From Hirudo medicinalis (lineage: Eukaryota; Annelida; Clitellata; Hirudinida; Hirudinidae), in NCBI GenBank assembly GCA_011800805.1, contig MPNW01000047.1, forward strand, positions 212,563 through 276,562: 64,000 nt of DNA, in the 5' to 3' direction. A program made the position numbers and the translations under genes. A model generated the notes under the pieces. It was not told the DNA's origin. It made no database searches and was given only the letters and a program-made list of their open reading frames with translations. Shown here piece by piece: positions 60,199 to 64,000 of the stretch. Position 1 is the stretch's first letter, and the number at the start of each line of letters is the position of its first letter.

Positions 60199-63100
60199 TC
60201 ACAATTTGCGCACACAGATGCCTGGAAAAGTACCACACTGTTTGGTTCTCATGGAGATGCCGACGAACCATCCATCATTGAATATCTCAGTCACATGAAC
60301 AACATCTCCTTTGCTCAGAAGCAACTCGTCAATTTCTTGAGGACGATACGTTTGTATTGCAACGCACCTATTTGAATGGTTACAACTAGCAGTGAGGATC
60401 ATTTTAATATGCGACTTAACAACGTACTTCACGTAAGGCAGCAGATCTGAAGCGTTTTTATTTGCTTCCTGGGGATTGTCGAGATTGTCGCTCAATGCCA
60501 TTATTGGAAAACTTGAATTGAGCTTTTCCATATGAGGTTTCGTTGATGACGAAACAGAAAGTGGAGTTGTGCTTCGACATTTGATCAGGGATTCGGTGGA
60601 CAGAGAATCAGAAACATTCGTAGATTCTGCGGCAGAACACGGATCACTGGTCTTGTTCTCATCGAGGTCATCTGGATAGTTTATGGGATAACACTAACAA
60701 GATGAAATGGTGTTAAATATTTAGGAGTGCATTGACCTGGATTACAAAAGAGTGGAATTCAATCAAATAACTTACACGTTGAACCTAGTTCCAAATCAAT
60801 ATATGTCGATGGCACCAAGCCTATTTTCTCATCTTTTTCAATTAAAATCCAATTTTTATCAATCCTGCCCAGTATTTTAACTTGGTCCCCCTTAGAAATA
60901 AAAATAGATCACCTTCATAAACTTGTTAGAGAAAGAGAGGGGAGAAAGTTTAGCGGACATGCGCAAGGATTCATTTAAGAATTTCTAAAATATTCTCGAA
61001 GTGCATTTCACAGAACGTATTAAGAATCTATCACATTTTATTTTACATTTGATAATTTTTCGACACAAGCCGCCCGTCAAAGCAAAGCTTACTTTCTTCA
61101 CTGAAATTTCTCGGGATAGTTGAGCATTGAAATCAAATTTCACGTGTGACGTTTTTTCCTCTATGTCGAAATCAGATGGTTTGAGAAACTGCAATAAATC
61201 GAGAAAAGAAAAGAACAAAATTGAGAATATGAATTACTTAGAGTTGAGTTACCTTGACGTAACTGAGAGGGAACAAGCCAACAGCTCCATGGTGTTCTAC
61301 CTCCAACCAATTGATGTCAACGGTCCTCCAAATGTAAACCACATCGTCTTTCTTTAAGGAAATCTCTCTGATGGAAATGAGCAAGTTTTTTTTAAATGCA
61401 TTGTTGCGAAAATAAAGGTTTTAGAAATAGCAGTCATTTTTTAAATTTATTGACGACTTGTGAACTTGTTACATATTGTTGTAACCCTGGCGACAAAACA
61501 TTTATTAAAATGTTAATTTTAAAAGGTTAATTTTTGTAATTAAGTTTATATTGTTATATTTAGAATATTTCTAAAGCATCACTATGACAGATAATTAAGG
61601 TTATAGCATCCCAAACCAGATCCAAAAATCTCATCCGGACCCACGGTTTATTTCAATATGTAACCATAGCTAAATGCAACCAAAACGGATTTAAATAACT
61701 TATTTATTACAATATTTTACCTAAATGCATGGATTTCTAAATTCTGAGCAAAAGTTAACTGTTAAAAAATTCTGCGTCGTCCTCAAATAAGCTCACACTC
61801 ATATTTTGTTGGTTTTTAGAGATTACGTAGTACATCAAACACATATTACTTTGTATAAGTAGTGTTACGTGTAATACGTAAGACTTAGAAATTAAGGAAA
61901 ATGCTAGAACATTTTCTTATAAAATTGGCAGATAACCTCGGATGTTTGGCGCGAAAGTTGTGCATCACCACGGCTTTGGGTCTCGATTGGTGTTGCGTTT
62001 TGCAGCAATTCGCTTCTTCATCGAAGTTGTATCTGTCCACCGATATTGGAGAACTGCAGACGTATCTGCGATGAATTCAGATATTTCGGTTGTTATTACC
62101 GCACGTGAAATTTCGTTAGTATTTTAGTAATGTCTCAGCATAACTTTATGAAAAGGACAAAACCCGCGATCGTGAAATTTCATCAATCGCACCATTTCAT
62201 ACAAATATTTATTATAACGTGGTTCTTTTGGAGAAGCTTGTAAAAGTTTGCTAATTAATGAATTTGCAAGCAGCATCCAAAAAGGAAATTTGAAACAAAT
62301 GTGCAGCAGCACAACGATAATAATGATAATAATGATGATGATGGTATTAATAATAATAATAATGATGATGATGACGACGATGACGGTAACGATAATGATA
62401 ATATATATTAATTCAAATTTGGATCTTATCAGTTTAATATTTTAGGAATTATGCTAGAATTAAGGGATGTCTTTGACATTGGAACGCACTGTAAAGTATG
62501 GTACAACTATTGGTGACTTGTGATCTTGTGACATTGAGTGGATTGGTTAAATGGTTAAAAGTGCAAACAAATAATGGCAACAAAACAAATGAATATCACT
62601 TGTCCGAATGCCGCCTTGCCTTGGTTTCTTCTTCTTCAATAATTTTTCTTTTTTCTTTGACCGTTTTTAAAACAATTTCCTGAAAGTATTGATCCACCTG
62701 CACGAACTGGAACTATTCTGACGCCAAATTTACAAACCATTTCCTTTTTCCTAGCGTTATTTATTTCATCCCTGGCTTTACGACTTCTGACGTCGTCCCT
62801 GCACGACAAAAGAGCCGATAGAGAAATAACAGGATTTACAGGGAGGAATTTGTTCTGGGTGAATGGAGAAAGACAGGGTCTGCCATGCTTTTTGGAGTTT
62901 TGTCTCGGTTCGCTCAAAGAACGGGGATAGAAAATGCATGAACTTGAATGTCTTCTAACGGAAATAGTAAATCCTATGAAATCAAATTGAAATTATTCTT
63001 TAAATGTGGAATCAGAAACAAAATTAAGTACTTTTGGAATGGTCCTTGATGTGAAGCCCTGTTAGCGGAATTTCACCTCCGCGCTGAACGTCCTGGTACA

Positions 63101-63230
63101 ATTGATGCCCTGATATGACGGGGACGCTAATCGGATTTAAGGGCTTCTGAATCAAATATTCTTTGTGGCTAATGTTTTCAATGCTGGAAACAATAAAGTA
63201 GAAGTATGAATATTTTAGCGCTACCATCAT
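60199..63230 (-). CDS. SORBS family adaptor (CAP/ponsin, vinexin, ArgBP2), three SH3 domains
   Basis: Sorbin-family proteins link vinculin, flotillin and signalling proteins at adhesions and actin bundles. Minus-strand exons: 61937-62065, 61253-61367, 61093-61188, 60776-60890 and 60199-60671 join in phase. SH3-A is [22 protein letters not shown]...[21 protein letters not shown]3-B is [23 protein letters not shown]...NWILI...[12 protein letters not shown]3-C is [20 protein letters not shown]...[19 protein letters not shown], almost the vertebrate third SH3. The C-terminal stop is 60199-60201. Upstream candidate exons: 62698-62798 (basic helix [16 protein letters not shown]), 62140-62290 ([19 protein letters not shown]) and 63032-63183 ([10 protein letters not shown]...[10 protein letters not shown], possibly the sorbin homology region). 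Their phases do not all agree, so one or more exons are missing or misplaced. SH3-B has Ile-Leu-Ile where most have WYEG. Confidence 0.85.
62316..62400. repeat. Compound (ATA/ATG/ACG)n microsatellite in the SORBS gene
   Basis: AATAATGATAATAATGATG-type repeats, about 85 bases, between candidate exons. Confidence 0.85.
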
Positions 63231-63888
63231 TTGTTATAATTCGTCAACTTTATCGTCACTTTAAGCCTTCCAGTTTTCATAGAAATAATTCAAAGTCAAT
63301 AATTGATTCACTTTTAAACCACATGGAAGACGATGATTTTTATTTAAAGGGCGTAGTACTCAGTGTATCCGATCTCTGAAGGCTTGTGATGCCTTATAAA
63401 CTAATATTATTATTATTATCATCATTAAACTAAAAAATACAACCATCAACATCACTATCGTCATAATCATTTCGCAATGGATGCCTTATTTAAAAATAAT
63501 TTCGATAAATTAATATATTAATAATAACTAGAAATTCTTAAGTTTCAGTATATAATATACATACACAATACACATAAACTTTAAGTGTAAAGTCTTCATT
63601 TAATTGCACAGGGAACCACACATAATTGCACACATATTTAACACATAATTGCGTTACATTAAATGGATAGCAATCCCTGATTGTTTGAGTGACACGTGAC
63701 AGAAAATGTAACAAACACGGTTATTGGAGTGAATCGATTTACATAGACGTCTTCCAAGGTGGTTAAATTTTCATTTAGTTCAGCATACTTTAAGGAAGAA
63801 AAGTGGGATTTGTTGACCCATTTTAGTTGTTGGACGACGAAGCTGAACAGTGATAGTGAAAGTACACAAGCGAATAAAGAGATCCATA
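63231..63888. other. Intergenic region between SORBS and the rightmost open frame
   Basis: The SORBS 5' exons and promoter are expected here. 63350-63430 (CTCTGAAGGCTTGTGATGCCTTATAAAC then ATT/ATC repeats) resembles the tail of a SINE or LINE. No exon was recognised. Confidence 0.35.
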
Positions 63889-64000
63889 ATGCTTGAAAAG
63901 GAGGAGTTTGTAGAGAACTTCAAAGACCATTTCCATCGCTTGAATGTGTGGGAATGGGTGCATGCTTCAATGTCTCGGAAGCCGTTGCAGTCAATGGCGA
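63889..64000 (+). CDS. Possible first exon of the next gene (runs off the window)
   Basis: ATG at 63889, after an AT-rich leader, opens a frame that stays open to the window edge: MLEKEEFVENFKDHFHRLNV, then WEWVHASMSRKPLQSMA. It is amphipathic and Trp-rich at the end, and its codon use looks coding. I do not recognise it, and 37 codons are too few to be sure. Confidence 0.4.
   Translation, partial: MLEKEEFVENFKDHFHRLNVWEWVHASMSRKPLQSMA

Noticed and set aside
1..64000. CRISPR array, operon, phage or bacterial defence island
   Set aside because: No direct-repeat array or tightly packed same-strand genes; spliced animal genes throughout.

Overview
The window is nuclear DNA from an invertebrate animal. 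Coding regions are cut into many short exons by GT-AG introns. Intergenic and intronic DNA is AT-rich, with microsatellites and tRNA-derived SINEs. The gene set (a SIX homeobox gene, a p160/NCOA coactivator, a sorbin-type adaptor, a metazoan-type RNF213) is characteristic of animals. I cannot name the phylum from sequence alone.

Layout, left to right. (1) 1-519 (+): 3' end of a CCNB1IP1/HEI10-like gene, a meiotic crossover E3 ligase. (2) 1355-2760 (+): SIX4/5-class homeobox gene, with the homeodomain split by an intron. (3) 4708-6296 (+): a conserved-looking 478-residue protein I do not recognise; its start is reconstructed across an intron that splits codon 2. (4) 7061-11548 (-): RAD21 cohesin kleisin in about 11 exons, nearly complete. 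(5) 13857-28558 (+): NCOA/p160 nuclear-receptor coactivator with a degenerate HLH, PAS-A and PAS-B, at least seven LXXLL motifs, a poly-Ser run and a Gln-rich region. (6) 31788-58155 (+): a giant RNF213 (mysterin) orthologue of several dozen exons, with a CBM20-like N-terminal domain, a AAA+ core with three visible P-loops, a RING finger and an RZ finger. (7) 60199-63230 (-): SORBS (CAP/ponsin/vinexin) family adaptor with three C-terminal SH3 domains, converging on RNF213. (8) 63889-64000 (+): start of a further possible gene running off the window.

The genes look like an ordinary eukaryotic neighbourhood, not an operon or system. HEI10 and RAD21 both act on meiotic chromosomes, but nothing shows co-regulation. 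RAD21 and NCOA are head to head about 2.3 kb apart. NCOA and RNF213 are in tandem. RNF213 and SORBS converge.

Non-genic content includes a SINE family with at least three clear copies in this window (14.57, 19.63 and 23.29 kb) plus weaker ones, a second tRNA-derived SINE, a ~330-bp tandem element inside an NCOA intron, a ~1-kb element with inverted ends between RNF213 and SORBS, a 5S-rRNA-like fragment, a CpG-rich island inside an NCOA intron, and several trinucleotide microsatellites. Two places deserve checking against reads or RNA: a T8 homopolymer in RNF213 that breaks the frame just before the first P-loop exon, and a C5 run in NCOA where either an intron or a missing base must be invoked.
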